Of a stretch of 64,000 bases of DNA, positions 45,897 through 56,866 are shown one piece after another (position 1 is the stretch's first letter; each line of letters begins with the position of its first letter). This DNA is from Mycolicibacter heraklionensis (lineage in GTDB: Bacteria; Actinomycetota; Actinomycetes; Mycobacteriales; Mycobacteriaceae): positions 3,166,880-3,230,879 of the forward strand of contig NZ_CP080997.1 in the NCBI RefSeq assembly GCF_019645815.1. Direction: 5' to 3'. Under the pieces are notes generated by a model. The model saw only the letters and a program-made list of their open reading frames with translations. It was not told where the DNA came from and did no database searches. Both the position numbers and the translations under genes were made by a program.

Positions 45897-47117
45897 TCAG
45901 CCGAGCAGCGCGTCGACGAAGGCGCCCGGCTCGAACGGAGCCAGGTCGTCGGGTCCCTCACCGAGCCCCACCAGCTTGACCGGCACTCCGAGCTCCTGCT
46001 GCACGCGGAAGACGATCCCGCCTTTGGCGGTTCCATCCAGCTTGGTCAGCACCACCCCGGTGATGTCGACGACGTCGGCGAACACTCGGGCTTGGGCCAG
46101 GCCGTTCTGCCCGATGGTGGCGTCCAGGACCAGCAGCACCTCATCGACGGCAGCCCGGCGTTCCACCACCCGCTTGACCTTGCCGAGCTCGTCCATCAGA
46201 CCGGTCTTGGTGTGCAGTCGTCCCGCGGTGTCGATGACCACGACGTCGGCGCCTTCGGACACGCCCTTGTCGACGGCGTCGAAGGCGACCGAGGCCGGAT
46301 CGGCGCCCTCGGCGCCGCGCACCACCTCGGCCCCCACCCGCGCTGCCCAGGTCTGCAGCTGGTCGGCCGCGGCGGCCCGGAACGTGTCGGCCGCCCCCAG
46401 CACCACGCGGCGGCCGTCGGCCACCAGCACCCGGGCCAGTTTGCCGACGGTGGTGGTCTTGCCGGTGCCGTTGACCCCGACCACCAGCAGTACCGACGGG
46501 TGGTCGTCGTGCGGCAGGGCCCGAATGGAGCGCTCCAGACCGGGCTGCAGCTCGGCGATCAACACGTCGCGCAGCACGGCGCGAGCCTCGGCTTCGGTGC
46601 GCACCTGACCGCCGGCCAGCCGTCCGCGCAGCTGAGTCACCACCGATTCGGTGACCACGGGGCCCAGATCGGCCACCAGCAGGGTGTCCTCGACGTCCTG
46701 CCAGGAGTCCTCGTCGAGATCTCCGCCGCCCAGCAGCCCGAGCATGCTGCGGCCCAAAGCGTTCTGCGACTTGGCCAACCGACCGCGCAGACGTTCCATC
46801 CGGCCGTCGACAGGTTCGATCGCGGGTGCTGCCGGTTGCGCTTCGGGCAGTTCGACGTCGGTGATGGTCCGTTTCGGCGCGTCACGCGGAACGGTCGCGT
46901 CGTCTCCGATGACGGGGGCCGGTGGCTCCGAAGCTTCAGTCCGGCTGAACGTGATGCCCGATTCGGCGGCGTAGCCCCCAGAGCGGTCCAGGCTCTCGCG
47001 TTGCGGCGCCGACAGATTGATACGCCCTCGGCGGTGACGCACCAGACCGAAGATCAGTGTGGCGATGACGACGAGGGCGGCGGCGACCGCTAGGGCAATC
47101 CAGAGACCTTCAGACAC
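45897..47117 (-). CDS. ftsY: SRP receptor FtsY
   Basis: A 406-residue SRP receptor GTPase. N-terminal membrane helix (about 5-26), a short acidic/variable linker, NG domain with GVNGTGKTTTVGKLA, VVIDTAGRLHTKTGLMDEL and TKLDGTAKGGIVFRV. Equivalent of Rv2921c. Partner of Ffh encoded upstream; here separated from smc by a convergent Uma2 gene. Confidence 0.96.
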   Translation of the reverse strand: MSEGLWIALAVAAALVVIATLIFGLVRHRRGRINLSAPQRESLDRSGGYAAESGITFSRTEASEPPAPVIGDDATVPRDAPKRTITDVELPEAQPAAPAIEPVDGRMERLRGRLAKSQNALGRSMLGLLGGGDLDEDSWQDVEDTLLVADLGPVVTESVVTQLRGRLAGGQVRTEAEARAVLRDVLIAELQPGLERSIRALPHDDHPSVLLVVGVNGTGKTTTVGKLARVLVADGRRVVLGAADTFRAAAADQLQTWAARVGAEVVRGAEGADPASVAFDAVDKGVSEGADVVVIDTAGRLHTKTGLMDELGKVKRVVERRAAVDEVLLVLDATIGQNGLAQARVFADVVDITGVVLTKLDGTAKGGIVFRVQQELGVPVKLVGLGEGPDDLAPFEPGAFVDALLG

Positions 47118-47236
47118 TTCGCCATTGTTTCAGGGCTGCGAAGGGCAGGGCTTGTCGGTGGTGCCCGGCAGACTGCGGTCAACACGCCTTGGGGCGTAAC
47201 CTGCGAGTATTCGAGTTGCCATCCAGAGGGGGTGTC

Positions 47237-47809
47237 ATGTCCGTGCTGGCAGATGATCGGCCGTTCGACCTGATGACCCTGGAGCAGTGGGACGCACTTG
47301 AGGTCGCCCACACGCGACGGTGGGAGCTCAGCGAGGGAAGCATCATCATGTCGCCGCGCCCACAGGTCACCCATCAACGGATTTCACGACAACTCATCGG
47401 CCTCCTACAAGATCACCTGCCCGACGGGCTCGAGCCGCTGGCCGAGATCGAGGTCACCACCATCGCGTCGTTCCCGCCCAGTGTCCGAGACCCGGATATC
47501 GCCGTGATCCGCAGCGAAGCGGTCGAGGGACGTACTGTTCGTGTCCCGGCAACCGATGTGGTGCTCATCGTCGAGATCGTCTCGGCGGGCTCGCGCAGCA
47601 TGGACCACGTGATGAAGCGGTACGAGTACGCCAAGGCGGGCATCGAGCACTATTGGATCGTCGACCCCGAAGCGCCGTCGGGCGAGTGGTTCCTCGCATA
47701 CCGTCTCGACGGCGAGGAGTACCGGCCGATCGCGGCCGTTGCCGGAGAACAGGTACACATGCACGAGCCGGTCGACATACGGTTCACCCTCGGCCAGTTG
47801 GCCGGCTAG
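47237..47809 (+). CDS. Uma2-family endonuclease-fold protein
   Basis: A 190-residue protein of the Uma2 (DUF820) family with the PD-(D/E)xK core: [20 protein letters not shown], then [14 protein letters not shown]. Members are widespread and of unknown role. ATG at 47237 with a G-rich site just upstream. It is inserted between ftsY and smc and overlaps the smc stop by 4 bases, so probably acquired (inference). Confidence 0.8.
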   Translation: MSVLADDRPFDLMTLEQWDALEVAHTRRWELSEGSIIMSPRPQVTHQRISRQLIGLLQDHLPDGLEPLAEIEVTTIASFPPSVRDPDIAVIRSEAVEGRTVRVPATDVVLIVEIVSAGSRSMDHVMKRYEYAKAGIEHYWIVDPEAPSGEWFLAYRLDGEEYRPIAAVAGEQVHMHEPVDIRFTLGQLAG

Positions 47810-50800
47810 CTCTGGCTGGAGACCAGCTCCTCGCCCCGGATGCGTTGGGAGATCACCGCGGTGATCCCGTCGCCCTGCATGGTCACCCCGTACAGCGCGT
47901 CGGCGACCTCCATGGTCGGCTTCTGGTGGGTGATGACGATGAGCTGCGAGCGGGCCCGCAGCATCTCGAACAGCGACAGCAACCGGCGCAGGTTGGTGTC
48001 GTCGAGCGCGGCCTCGACCTCGTCCATGATGTAGAACGGCGACGGGCGGGCCCGGAAGATCGCGACCAGCATCGCGATCGCGGTCAGCGACTTCTCCCCG
48101 CCGGACAGCAGCGACAGCCGCTTGACCTTCTTGCCGGGCGGACGGGCTTCGACGTCGACGCCGGTCGTCAGCATGTCGCTGGGGTCGGTCAACAGCAGCC
48201 GGCCTTCCCCACCCGGGAACAGCGCCGCGAACACCTCGGTGAACTCGCGCTCCACGTCGGCGTAGGCGTCGGTGAAGACCTGCAGGATGCGCGCGTCGAC
48301 CTCGGAGACCACGTCGAGGAGGTCTTTGCGGGCCGCCTTGACGTCCTCGAGCTGGGTGGACAAGAAGTTGTAGCGCTCCTCGAGCGCCGCGAACTCCTCA
48401 AGTGCCAGGGGGTTGACCCGGCCCAGTTCGGCCAGCTCGCGTTCGGCACGTTTGGCCCGGCGCTCCTGGGTGGCGCGGTCGTAGGGCATCGGGGCGGGCG
48501 CGGTCACCAGCTCGCCGCGTTCGCGGGCCTGCTCGAATTCGGCCATCTCCAGTTCGGTGGGCGGCAGCGCGACGTCCGGACCGTATTCGGCGATCAGGTC
48601 TGCCGAACTCATACCGAACTGTTCGAGCACGGTCTGCTCGAGCTGCTCGATGCGCAACGCGGCCTGCGCCTTGGCGACCTCGTCGCGGTGCAGCGACTCG
48701 GTGAGCGCGGTCAGCCGGGTGCTCAGGGAGTTCACCTCGTCGCGGACGGCGGCCATCGCGGCGGCCCGCTGCTGGCGCTCGCTGGCCAGGCCGTCGCGGA
48801 TCCGCGCCGCCGCGATCACCACATGGTGCAGGCGCTGGGCCAGCGCGCTGCCGGCGTCGGCCACCGCGGCCGCCGTCGTCGCCGCGCGTGCGCGTGCGGC
48901 ACGGGCCTGCTCGGCGCGTAGCCGCGCCTCGCGTTCGGCCGCGGCCGCCCGGCGCAGGGAGTCCGCCTTGCCGCGGACCGCGTTGGCGCGTTCCTCCGCG
49001 GTACGCACCGCCAGCCGGGCCTCCACCTCGACGCTGCGCGCCGCTTCCGCGGCTGCCGCGATCTGTTGGCGGTCCACCGGTTCCACGGCTTCGGTGGGCT
49101 GGTCCTCTTCGGCGTTGCGCAGCCGGGCCTCGAGCTCGCCGAGCTCGGTGACGGTCTGGGCTCGGCCGGCCTCCAGCTCGTCACGCTCGCGCAGCCGGCG
49201 GCGCCACTCGGCCTCGGCGGCGCGCGCCTCCTGCCCCAGCCGGCCCAACTGCTCGTGGGTCGCGGCGATGGCGGCGTCGGACTCGTTGAGCGCGGCCAAC
49301 GCCTGCTCGGTGGCGTCGCGGCGCGCCGATTGCTCGGCCAGTGCTCCCGCCAGGGCCGCGCCGAGTTCGCCGGCCTGCGTCTCTGCGGCCGCCAGCTCAG
49401 CGCGGGCCTTGTCGATCTCGCTGTTGATCTCCAGGGTGGACGGCTTGCGATCCGATCCGCCGCTGACCCAGCCGGCACCCACCAGGTCGCCGTCCAGCGT
49501 CACCGCGCGCACCCCGGGGCGCGCAGCCACCAGGTCCAGCGCCGTGGGCAGGTCGGCGACCACCACCACCGCCGACAGCATGGCCGTCATCGCGCCGCGC
49601 AGCCGATCGGGGGCCTCGATCAACTCCAGTGCCCACAGCGCTCCGTCGGGCAGTGCCGCACGCTGTTCCGTGGCAGGCAGCGGCCAGTCCCCCAGCACGA
49701 TCGCGGCCCGGCCACCGTCGCCGGTCTTCAGCGCGTTCAGCGCCGAGCGGGCCGCGCCGGCGTTCTCCGCGGCCAGCGCGTCGGCAGCAGACCCGAGCAC
49801 CGCGGCCAGCGCCGCCTCATAACCCGAGCGCACCTTGACCAGCTTCGCAATCGACCCGAACAGCCCGGGATCAGTGTGGTTCGCCGCGAGCCAGGCGGCG
49901 CCGTCCCGGCGTTCCAGCCCCATCGACAACGCCTCGATACGGGCGCGCAGCGAAGCCACCTGTCGCTCGGCGGCGCGCTCGGCGGCCTGCAGTTCGGCGA
50001 CGCGCTCCTCTGCCAGCTGCAAGGTGGCCACGGTCCGCTCGTGGTGCTCGTCGAGGCCGACCTCGCCCTGATCGAGCTCGGAGACCCGGCCTTGAACCGT
50101 TTCGAACTCGGCCTGCGCGGCCTGGGCCCGCGCGGCGGCCTCCTCGATACGCGTCGACAGCTGCCCGACGTGAGTGTCGATCGACTCGACCCGCGCCCGA
50201 ATCGTCTCCACCTGACCGGTCAGCCGGGCCAGGCCCTCACGCCGGTCGGCTTCAGCACGGACCGCCGCCAGATGCGCCTTCTCCGCCTCGGTGCTGCGGC
50301 GCTCCCGTTCGGCCAGCTCTGCGCGGGCCGCCTCCAGCCGGATACCGGCCTCGGCCAGTTCGGCCAGGAGTTGCTGCTCGGCCGCAGCCACCTGCTCGGC
50401 CTCGGCCTCCAGGGCGTCCGGGTCGACGCCGGCGGTGGTGATCGGCTCCTCGTCGAGATGTTGGGCGCGTTCGCTGGCGATCCGCACCGTGGCGCTGACC
50501 CGCTCGGCGAGCGCGGAGAGCGAGAACCACGTCTGCTGGGCGGCCTCGGCGCGATGGGTCAAGCTGGCGACCGCGGACTCGTGAGCGGTCAGTTCGTCGG
50601 CAGCCACCGCGAGGCGTTCGGTGATCTGGTCGTGCTCGCGACGCAACGTCGCCTCGGCGTCGGTGGTTCCGGCGAACTCGGCCTGCCGCGAGACCAGGTC
50701 GTCGGCGGTCAACCGCAGCTTGGCGTCGCGCAGGTCGGCTTGGATGGTGGCGGCTCGCCGGGCAACTTCGGCCTGGCGGCCCAGCGGTTTGAGCTGGCGG

Positions 50801-51396
50801 CGCAGCTCGGTGGTCAGGTCGGTCAGGCGGGCCAGGTTGGCCGCCATCGCGTCCAGCTTGCGGACCGCCTTCTCCTTGCGCTTACGGTGCTTGAGCACCC
50901 CGGCGGCCTCTTCGATGAAGGCCCGGCGGTCTTCGGGCCGCGACTCCAGGATCTGCGCCAGCCGGCCCTGGCCGACGATGACATGCATCTCACGGCCGAT
51001 GCCGGAGTCGCTCAGCAGCTCCTGGACGTCCATCAACCGGCAGCTCGCGCCGTTGATCTCGTACTCGCTGGCTCCGTCGCGGAACATCCGCCGGGTGATC
51101 GAGACCTCGGCGTACTCGATCGGCAAGGCGTTGTCGGAGTTGTCGATGGTGACGGTGACCTCGGCGCGACCCAGCGGGGCGCGCGAGGAGGTGCCGGCGA
51201 AGATGACGTCTTCCATCTTGCCGCCGCGCAGGGTCTTGGCGCTGTGCTCCCCCATCACCCAGGCCAACGCGTCGACCACGTTGGACTTGCCCGAACCGTT
51301 GGGTCCGACCACCGCGGTGATACCCGGTTCGAAGCGCAGAGTCGTCGGCGCAGCGAAGGACTTGAAGCCCTTCAGCGTCAGACTCTTGAGGTGCAC
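47806..51396 (-). CDS. smc: Chromosome segregation protein SMC
   Basis: A 1196-residue SMC ATPase, close to the usual mycobacterial length (about 1205). Walker [21 protein letters not shown] near residue 32, two long coiled coils (about 170-490 and 660-1020), a hinge (about 500-650), the signature [14 protein letters not shown] and Walker [14 protein letters not shown]. The GTG at 51396 begins the conserved [14 protein letters not shown]. Condenses and organises the chromosome. Followed upstream on the same strand by the acylphosphatase. Confidence 0.96.
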   Translation of the reverse strand: MHLKSLTLKGFKSFAAPTTLRFEPGITAVVGPNGSGKSNVVDALAWVMGEHSAKTLRGGKMEDVIFAGTSSRAPLGRAEVTVTIDNSDNALPIEYAEVSITRRMFRDGASEYEINGASCRLMDVQELLSDSGIGREMHVIVGQGRLAQILESRPEDRRAFIEEAAGVLKHRKRKEKAVRKLDAMAANLARLTDLTTELRRQLKPLGRQAEVARRAATIQADLRDAKLRLTADDLVSRQAEFAGTTDAEATLRREHDQITERLAVAADELTAHESAVASLTHRAEAAQQTWFSLSALAERVSATVRIASERAQHLDEEPITTAGVDPDALEAEAEQVAAAEQQLLAELAEAGIRLEAARAELAERERRSTEAEKAHLAAVRAEADRREGLARLTGQVETIRARVESIDTHVGQLSTRIEEAAARAQAAQAEFETVQGRVSELDQGEVGLDEHHERTVATLQLAEERVAELQAAERAAERQVASLRARIEALSMGLERRDGAAWLAANHTDPGLFGSIAKLVKVRSGYEAALAAVLGSAADALAAENAGAARSALNALKTGDGGRAAIVLGDWPLPATEQRAALPDGALWALELIEAPDRLRGAMTAMLSAVVVVADLPTALDLVAARPGVRAVTLDGDLVGAGWVSGGSDRKPSTLEINSEIDKARAELAAAETQAGELGAALAGALAEQSARRDATEQALAALNESDAAIAATHEQLGRLGQEARAAEAEWRRRLRERDELEAGRAQTVTELGELEARLRNAEEDQPTEAVEPVDRQQIAAAAEAARSVEVEARLAVRTAEERANAVRGKADSLRRAAAAEREARLRAEQARAARARAATTAAAVADAGSALAQRLHHVVIAAARIRDGLASERQQRAAAMAAVRDEVNSLSTRLTALTESLHRDEVAKAQAALRIEQLEQTVLEQFGMSSADLIAEYGPDVALPPTELEMAEFEQARERGELVTAPAPMPYDRATQERRAKRAERELAELGRVNPLALEEFAALEERYNFLSTQLEDVKAARKDLLDVVSEVDARILQVFTDAYADVEREFTEVFAALFPGGEGRLLLTDPSDMLTTGVDVEARPPGKKVKRLSLLSGGEKSLTAIAMLVAIFRARPSPFYIMDEVEAALDDTNLRRLLSLFEMLRARSQLIVITHQKPTMEVADALYGVTMQGDGITAVISQRIRGEELVSSQS

Positions 51397-51415
51397 GGGG
51401 TGTGAGACTACCGGT

Positions 51416-51697
51416 CTAGCGTTCGGCGAATCCGTCGATCGGGTCTCCGGCGTCCGTCCAGTCGGCGACGACGGTGTCCACCCGGCCCGGCGTGGCGCCA
51501 CCCTGCAGCAGCTCCAGCAGGCGCTGGCAGTCCGCGCGGGGTCCCTGAGCGACGACGTGCACGCGGCCGTCTGGGCGGTTGGCGGCGTACCCCGTCAGAC
51601 CCAGCTCCAGCGCCCGCGAACGCGTCCACCACCGAAATCCGACGCCCTGGACGTGGCCGTGCACCCAGGCGGACAGGCGGACGTCAGGAGCGGTCAC
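51416..51697 (-). CDS. Acylphosphatase
   Basis: A 93-residue acylphosphatase with the active-site Arg in [17 protein letters not shown] and Asn in [10 protein letters not shown]. Hydrolyses acyl phosphates. Overlaps the OsmC gene by 14 bases and lies 19 bases ahead of smc. Confidence 0.93.
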   Translation of the reverse strand: MTAPDVRLSAWVHGHVQGVGFRWWTRSRALELGLTGYAANRPDGRVHVVAQGPRADCQRLLELLQGGATPGRVDTVVADWTDAGDPIDGFAER

Positions 51698-52100
51698 CGG
51701 AGTCGACCTCGAAGCGCACCTCGGTGCCGGATTTCAGGGTGCGGCCCACCGTGCAGACCTGATCGATCGCCCGGTGCACGACGGTCAGCAGGCGCTGCTT
51801 GTCGGCGTCCTCCAGGCCCGACAGATCCAGCTCCAGAATCTCTTCCAGCAGCGGATAACGCTCCTGCTCACGATCGGCGGGCCCGGACACCCGGATCGTC
51901 GCTGAATAGTCATCGCCGAGCCGGCGGGCCAGCGGTGCGTCACTGGACATTCCGCTGCACGCGGCAAGCGCGATCTTGAGCAGCTCCCCGGGGGTGAAGA
52001 CGCAGTCGACGTCTTCGCTGCCGACCAGCACCTGCGCGCCTCTCGAACTGCGTCCGGTGTAGCGGCGGGTTCCGGTTCGTTCCACCCATAGTTCCGTCAT
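51684..52100 (-). CDS. OsmC-family peroxide-reduction protein (Rv2923c-like)
   Basis: A 138-residue OsmC/Ohr-type protein. The redox Cys candidate in [20 protein letters not shown] corresponds to the C-terminal OsmC cysteine; the first conserved Cys is in [12 protein letters not shown]. Likely a thiol-dependent peroxidase-type protein. First gene of the osmC-acylphosphatase-smc run. Confidence 0.85.
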   Translation of the reverse strand: MTELWVERTGTRRYTGRSSRGAQVLVGSEDVDCVFTPGELLKIALAACSGMSSDAPLARRLGDDYSATIRVSGPADREQERYPLLEEILELDLSGLEDADKQRLLTVVHRAIDQVCTVGRTLKSGTEVRFEVDSGDRS

Positions 52101-52226
52101 GGGGACATCTTGGCAGCCCCAGGCTCGCCTTCGCCGAATGTGTACTCAGCGCGACAAAACTATCGATTTCTCGGCGTCACTACACGCTCGGTGAACGGTG
52201 CCAAGGCGCGTAGTCTCATCTGGATC

Positions 52227-52856
52227 ATGCAGGTAGCGATCCCACTCTTCCCGCGATTCACCGCCTTGGACGCGATCGGGCCCTATGAGGTGCTGCAACG
52301 GATTCCGGGTGTCGAGGTGATTTTCGTCGGGCACCACCGCGGCGAGGTTCGCAGCGACAACGGCATGCTCGGAGTCCTCTGCGACGCCCGATTCGACGAG
52401 CTGACCGCACCGGATGTGATCGTCGTCCCTGGCGGTATCGGGACGCGGGCATTGCTCGACGACGCGGAGTTGCTCGACTGGGTGCGCACTGCCCACACCC
52501 ACACCAGGTTCACCGCCTCGGTGTGTACCGGCTCGCTGCTCTTGGCCGCCGCGGGGATCCTGGATGGCCTGACCGCGACCACCCATTGGGGGGCCGTCGA
52601 GCTGCTGGAACACCTGGGCGCCCGCTATGTGGAGCAGCGCGTGGTCGAGCATCTGCCGCAGCGGATCGTCACCTCCGCGGGGGTCTCCAGCGGCATCGAT
52701 ATGGCGCTGCGGCTCGTCGAACTGCTGGTGGACACCGAAACGGCGTGCGCCGTCCAATTGCTGATCGAGTACGACCCGCAGCCCCCGTTTGACTGCGGAT
52801 CACTGGCCAAAGCCGGCGAGGGCGTCCGGCGGCGGGCCGCGCAGCTGCGGCGCTGA
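52227..52856 (+). CDS. DJ-1/PfpI family protein
   Basis: A 209-residue class-I glutamine amidotransferase-like protein: MQVAIPLFPRFTALDAIGPYEVL, DVIVVPGGIGTRALL and the nucleophile elbow ASVCTGSLLLAAAGIL (Cys near 100), TTHWGAVELL. Similar in layout to isonitrile hydratase and other PfpI-type enzymes. ATG at 52227; longer upstream frame not conserved. Function uncertain. Confidence 0.85.
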   Translation: MQVAIPLFPRFTALDAIGPYEVLQRIPGVEVIFVGHHRGEVRSDNGMLGVLCDARFDELTAPDVIVVPGGIGTRALLDDAELLDWVRTAHTHTRFTASVCTGSLLLAAAGILDGLTATTHWGAVELLEHLGARYVEQRVVEHLPQRIVTSAGVSSGIDMALRLVELLVDTETACAVQLLIEYDPQPPFDCGSLAKAGEGVRRRAAQLRR

Positions 52857-52889
52857 CGCACCCGGCAGTCGCGGGCATACTGGTCCGTT

Positions 52890-53663
52890 ATGGCCACCGT
52901 CGTCGCCTTCCACGCCCACCCCGACGACGAGGCGATCCTGACCGGGGGAACCTTGGCGCGAGCGGCCGCCGAGGGGCATCGCGTGGTTGTGGTGGTAGCG
53001 ACCGACGGACGGGTCAGCAATGACGACGGCGATCGTCTCGTCGAATTGCGTTCGAGTGCAGAGATTCTCGGCGCGCACCGGGTCGAATGTCTGGGCTTCG
53101 CCGACAGTGGCTTCGGGGCGGAGTTCTATCCCGACCCGCCGGGGCGGGTCAGGTTCGCCCGCGCCGACATCGAGGATGCGGCGCAGCGACTGGCAGCCAT
53201 CCTGCGTGACGAAGACGCGGATCTGCTCCTGAGCTACCAGTCCAACGGCGGCTACGGCCACCGCGATCACGTGCGGGTTCATCACGTCGGCAAGCGGGCC
53301 GCGCAGATCGCGGCGACACCGCGGGTGCTCGAGGCGACGATGCCCCGGGAACTGTTGGCCCGGATCGCCAATGCGGCGCGACTACTGCGGCTGCCGGCCC
53401 CCTACGAGCGCGACGTGGTGCGCACCGCGTACGCGCCGGGGGCGAGCATCACCCACCGGATCAACGTGTTCGGGTTCGCCCGGCAGAAGCGGGATGCCTT
53501 CGCCGCGCACCGCTCCCAGATCGGCGCCAACCCGGCCGCGGCCCGCCTGTTCGCAGTGTTGCTGCGGCTTCCCCCGCAGGTGGCCGGCCTGATGTTCGGC
53601 CGGGAGTGGTTCGTCGATCCGGCGCTGCCGCCGGGGCGGGTGTGCCGCGACATCTTCGAGTGA
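52890..53663 (+). CDS. PIG-L/LmbE family deacetylase
   Basis: A 257-residue zinc deacetylase: the metal motif AFHAHPDDEAILTGG near residue 8 and a His-rich GYGHRDHVRVHHVG near 130. Members in mycobacteria include MshB and Mca of mycothiol metabolism, but the sequence here does not let me assign it to one; it may be another N-acetyl sugar deacetylase. Confidence 0.87.
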   Translation: MATVVAFHAHPDDEAILTGGTLARAAAEGHRVVVVVATDGRVSNDDGDRLVELRSSAEILGAHRVECLGFADSGFGAEFYPDPPGRVRFARADIEDAAQRLAAILRDEDADLLLSYQSNGGYGHRDHVRVHHVGKRAAQIAATPRVLEATMPRELLARIANAARLLRLPAPYERDVVRTAYAPGASITHRINVFGFARQKRDAFAAHRSQIGANPAAARLFAVLLRLPPQVAGLMFGREWFVDPALPPGRVCRDIFE

Positions 53664-53696
53664 ATTGGGGCCACCGCGGCGTGGGACCACGACGGC

Positions 53697-53756
53697 GCGA
53701 GCGTGCGCAGAATGCCACGATTTGCGGCGTGTTGGCGTGCAAACATGCACGTTCGC
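53697..53756. terminator. Inverted repeat between convergent PIG-L and fpg genes
   Basis: GCGAGCGTGC (53697-53706) and GCACGTTCGC (53747-53756) pair in 9 of 10 positions around a 40-base loop that holds a smaller perfect hairpin CGTGCA/TGCACG (53736-53751). Its location at the 3' ends of convergent genes suggests a transcription terminator. Confidence 0.5.
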
Positions 53757-53773
53757 CGAAAAGAGAACGACAG

Positions 53774-54610
53774 TCAGCGTTGGCAATTCGGGCAGAAGTA
53801 CGACGATCGGTTCATAAATTTCACCCGGCGGATCGGCGTCCCGCAACGTCGGCACGGCTCGTCTTCACGGCCGTAGGCGTCCAATGACCGGCTGAAGTAA
53901 CCGGATTCACCGTTGACGTTGACGTAGAGCGAATCGAACGAGGTGCCCCCGACGGCCAGGGCGTCGTTCATCACCTCTGCGGCGGCGCCCAGCAGTGCCC
54001 GCAGCCGCGGCCGAGACAGCCGATCGGCCACCCGGGTGCCGCGAATCCCGGACCGCCACAGTGCTTCATCGGCGTAGATGTTGCCGATACCCGAGACCAC
54101 GGTCTGGTCGAGTAGTTGGCGTTTGATCTCGGAGTGCTTGCGCCGCAACACTTCGACCACCGCTTCGACATCGAAGCGCGGATCCAGCGGGTCGCGGGCC
54201 AGATGGGCGACCGGAACCGGCAGCACGCTGCCGTCCACGGCGACCAGGTCGGTGAGCTGCCACCCGCCGAAGGTCCGCTGGTCGACGAAGCTGACCTTCG
54301 TACCGTCGTCGAGCACCGCGGCGATCCGCAGATGCCTGCTGTCGGGCAGCTCCCCCAGCAGCATCTGACCACTCATCCCCAGGTGCACCACCAGCGCCTC
54401 GTCCGTACTCAATAGCAGCCAGAGGTATTTACCGCGCCGGTCGGTGCCGGTGATCCGGGCGCCCAGCAGTCGGCCGGTCAGATCGGCCGGGCCGGCGTCG
54501 TGCCGGCGCACCGCCCGCGGATGGTGCACCCGCACTGCGGTGATCGTGCGCCCGACCAGGTGCTCGTTCAGGCCGCGCCGAACCACCTCGACCTCGGGGA
54601 GTTCGGGCAT
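53774..54610 (-). CDS. mutM: Formamidopyrimidine-DNA glycosylase
   Basis: Base-excision repair glycosylase/AP lyase for 8-oxoguanine. The 278-residue protein starts [14 protein letters not shown] (catalytic Pro2, Glu3), has the H2TH segment ([13 protein letters not shown]) and a C-terminal zinc finger CRRCGTP...CPNCQR. ATG at 54610; the frame upstream is not conserved. It starts 3 bases after the rnc stop; equivalent of Rv2924c. Confidence 0.95.
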   Translation of the reverse strand: MPELPEVEVVRRGLNEHLVGRTITAVRVHHPRAVRRHDAGPADLTGRLLGARITGTDRRGKYLWLLLSTDEALVVHLGMSGQMLLGELPDSRHLRIAAVLDDGTKVSFVDQRTFGGWQLTDLVAVDGSVLPVPVAHLARDPLDPRFDVEAVVEVLRRKHSEIKRQLLDQTVVSGIGNIYADEALWRSGIRGTRVADRLSRPRLRALLGAAAEVMNDALAVGGTSFDSLYVNVNGESGYFSRSLDAYGREDEPCRRCGTPIRRVKFMNRSSYFCPNCQR

Positions 54611-54612
54611 GC

Positions 54613-55341
54613 TCAGGCCTGCGGCGCTTCGTTCACTGCAGCCGGGGTGTCCGAGGCGTCCAGGGCCTGCCAGGCCGCTGCCGCGGCTTTCTGCTCGGCT
54701 TCTTTCTTGGTCCGGCCGACGCCGGTGCCGTAGGCGGTCTCGGACACAACGGCGGTCGCGGTGAACTCGCGGTCGTGGTCGGGTCCGGTGGAGGTGACCT
54801 GATAGGACGGCACACCCAGACCGCGGGCGGCCGTCAGTTCCTGCAGGCTGGTTTTCCAATCCAGGCCGGCGCCCAGCGTGGCCGCGGTGTCGAGCAGCGG
54901 ACCGAACAGGCGCAGGATCACCTCCCGGGCGGTGTCGATGCCGTGCTGGAGGTACACCGCCCCCAACAGGGACTCCATCCCGTCGGCCAGGATGCTGGAT
55001 TTGTCGGCGCCGCCGGTGTTTTCCTCGCCCCGGCCGAGCAGCAGGTGGGCGCCCAGTCCGTCCTCGGTCAGGCCCCGCGCCACATCGGCCAAGGCGGCGG
55101 TGTTGACCACGCTGGAGCGCAGTTTGGCGAGGTCGCCCTCGGGCCGGTCCGGGTGGCGGTGGAACAGCTCGTCGGTGATGGTCAGTCCGAGCACGGCGTC
55201 GCCCAGGAACTCCAGGCGCTCATTGGTGGGCAGGCCGCCGTGCTCGTAGGCGTAGCTGCGGTGCGTGACGGCCAACGTGAGCATTTCGTCGGGCAGGTCC
55301 ACGCCGAGTGCATCCAGCACGGCTTGCCGGGGTCGGCTCAC
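54613..55341 (-). CDS. rnc: Ribonuclease III
   Basis: A 242-residue RNase III for rRNA and mRNA processing. Nuclease domain with signature [13 protein letters not shown] near 40 and [12 protein letters not shown]; dsRNA-binding domain 162-230 ([22 protein letters not shown] ... [19 protein letters not shown]). Overlaps the preceding DUF177 gene by 4 bases and precedes fpg by 2. Confidence 0.95.
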   Translation of the reverse strand: MSRPRQAVLDALGVDLPDEMLTLAVTHRSYAYEHGGLPTNERLEFLGDAVLGLTITDELFHRHPDRPEGDLAKLRSSVVNTAALADVARGLTEDGLGAHLLLGRGEENTGGADKSSILADGMESLLGAVYLQHGIDTAREVILRLFGPLLDTAATLGAGLDWKTSLQELTAARGLGVPSYQVTSTGPDHDREFTATAVVSETAYGTGVGRTKKEAEQKAAAAAWQALDASDTPAAVNEAPQA

Positions 55342-55946
55342 CGCTCACCGTCGTCGCTCGGCCCGGCGCCGTCCTGCGGTTCCAGCATTCCCGCCAATTT
55401 CGCCCAGCGCGGATCGATCTTGTCATGGTGATGGCCGGCCTCGGCGGTGGCCAGCACCACCCCGCAGTCCGGACACAGTCCCGGACAGTCCGGGTCGCAC
55501 AACGGGGACAATGGCAGAGCCAGGCCGACCGCGTCGACGATGGCCTGTTCGAGGTCTACCGCGTCGTCGACGACCCGGCCCATCTCGTCGTCGTCAGTGG
55601 TGGCATCGGTGGTGCTGTCGGGGTAGGCGAACAGCTCAGTCAACTCGACCTCGATGTCGCCGGTCAGTGGTTGCAGGCAGCGCGCACATTCGCCCGCAGT
55701 GTGCGCCGAGACCACACCACTGACCAGAACACCCTCGGAGACCGACTCCACCCGCAGATCCAGATCGACTGCGCCATCCGCCGGAATCGCCACCAGATCC
55801 AGCCCGATGCGGGTGGGGCTGATCCGCTGCTCATGCAGCGGCATCAACGCACCGGGGCGCCGTCCCAACCGGGAGACATTGACCACGAACGGCGCAGGCT
55901 GCTGTCGTCGTGCTGCCTTCATACCTGCGCCGGGGTGCCTCGCCAT
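55338..55946 (-). CDS. DUF177 (YceD-like) protein (Rv2926c-like)
   Basis: A 202-residue member of DUF177, associated with rRNA maturation/large subunit synthesis in other bacteria. Contains CARCL in the first half and a [14 protein letters not shown] pair near the C-terminus, probably a small zinc site. In many bacteria it is followed by rpmF, but here by rnc as in mycobacteria. Confidence 0.85.
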   Translation of the reverse strand: MARHPGAGMKAARRQQPAPFVVNVSRLGRRPGALMPLHEQRISPTRIGLDLVAIPADGAVDLDLRVESVSEGVLVSGVVSAHTAGECARCLQPLTGDIEVELTELFAYPDSTTDATTDDDEMGRVVDDAVDLEQAIVDAVGLALPLSPLCDPDCPGLCPDCGVVLATAEAGHHHDKIDPRWAKLAGMLEPQDGAGPSDDGER

Positions 55947-55985
55947 GCCGCGATTCTACGCAGCGCGTTAGTCGGCGTTCTCGGG

Positions 55986-56723
55986 TCAGCGAGTCGCGTA
56001 GTCGTGAGTGCCCGCGGCGGTACGCAGTTGGTGACGACCACGATTGATCGAGCGCAGCGTGCCGTTGAGGAAGTCCTCGAATTCGGCCAGTTTGGCGTCG
56101 ACGTAGATGTCGCATTCGCCGCGCATCCGGTCGGCCTCGGCGTGTGCCGAGTCGATCAGCCGGGTGGATTCGGCGCGCGCCGACACCACCACCTCGTTCT
56201 GCGACACCAGCCGCTGCTGTTCCTTGATGCCCTCCTGTACGGCCTTCTCGTAGGCAGCGTTGCCGTTCTCGACCAGTCGGTCGCATTCCGCCTGGGCGCG
56301 GCTGGTGGCGGTCTCGAACTCGCGCTTGGCGGTGGCGCTCAGCCGGGCCGCTTCCTCGCGGGCTTCGCCGAGCATCCGCTCGCTGTGTCCGCGAGCCTCG
56401 GCCACCATCCGGTCAGCCTGCCCCTTGGCGTCGGCCAGCAACCGGTCGGCCTCCGCGCGAGCATGGCTGACCAGCGAGTCGGCTTCGGCGGTGGCCGAGC
56501 TGACCATCGAGTCCGCGTGCTCCTTGGCCTCGTTGAGGACCGAGTCGCGGGCGTCAAGCACATCTTGGGCGTCGTCCAGTTCCCCGGGGATGGCGTCGCG
56601 GATGTCGTCGATCAATTCCAGGACGTCACCGCGGGGCACCACGCAGCCTGCCGTCATCGGCACGCCACGGGCCTCTTCGACGATGGAGCCCAGTTCGTCA
56701 AGGGCTTCGAACACTCGGTACAC
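55986..56723 (-). CDS. sepIVA: SepIVA-like DivIVA-domain coiled-coil division protein
   Basis: A 245-residue protein: DivIVA-like N-terminus (MYRVFEALDELGSIVEEARGVPM) and a long Ala/Glu/Arg coiled coil from about 60 to 225 with heptad spacing. It corresponds to Rv2927c, reported to function in septation and polar peptidoglycan metabolism in mycobacteria. Its start is at 56723, 144 bases divergent from purU. Confidence 0.85.
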   Translation of the reverse strand: MYRVFEALDELGSIVEEARGVPMTAGCVVPRGDVLELIDDIRDAIPGELDDAQDVLDARDSVLNEAKEHADSMVSSATAEADSLVSHARAEADRLLADAKGQADRMVAEARGHSERMLGEAREEAARLSATAKREFETATSRAQAECDRLVENGNAAYEKAVQEGIKEQQRLVSQNEVVVSARAESTRLIDSAHAEADRMRGECDIYVDAKLAEFEDFLNGTLRSINRGRHQLRTAAGTHDYATR

Positions 56724-56866
56724 GGCAGCACCCTCCAGGCATAGTTGTTGTTACTAGTGTGCCCTGTGTTACGTGTGTGACTGTGTTAGTCGCCCGGTGT
56801 GTCGGATTCTCGTCCACTCCACCGGTAGCCTGACCCGTTGAAGTCGGAGATCGGCGAAGGGCGGCC

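Noticed and set aside
49066..51405. 779-codon plus-strand open frame opposite smc
   Set aside because: It is the shadow of the high-GC codon pattern of smc; composition is Gly/Arg/Gln/Leu-rich without known motifs and smc is fully conserved on the other strand.
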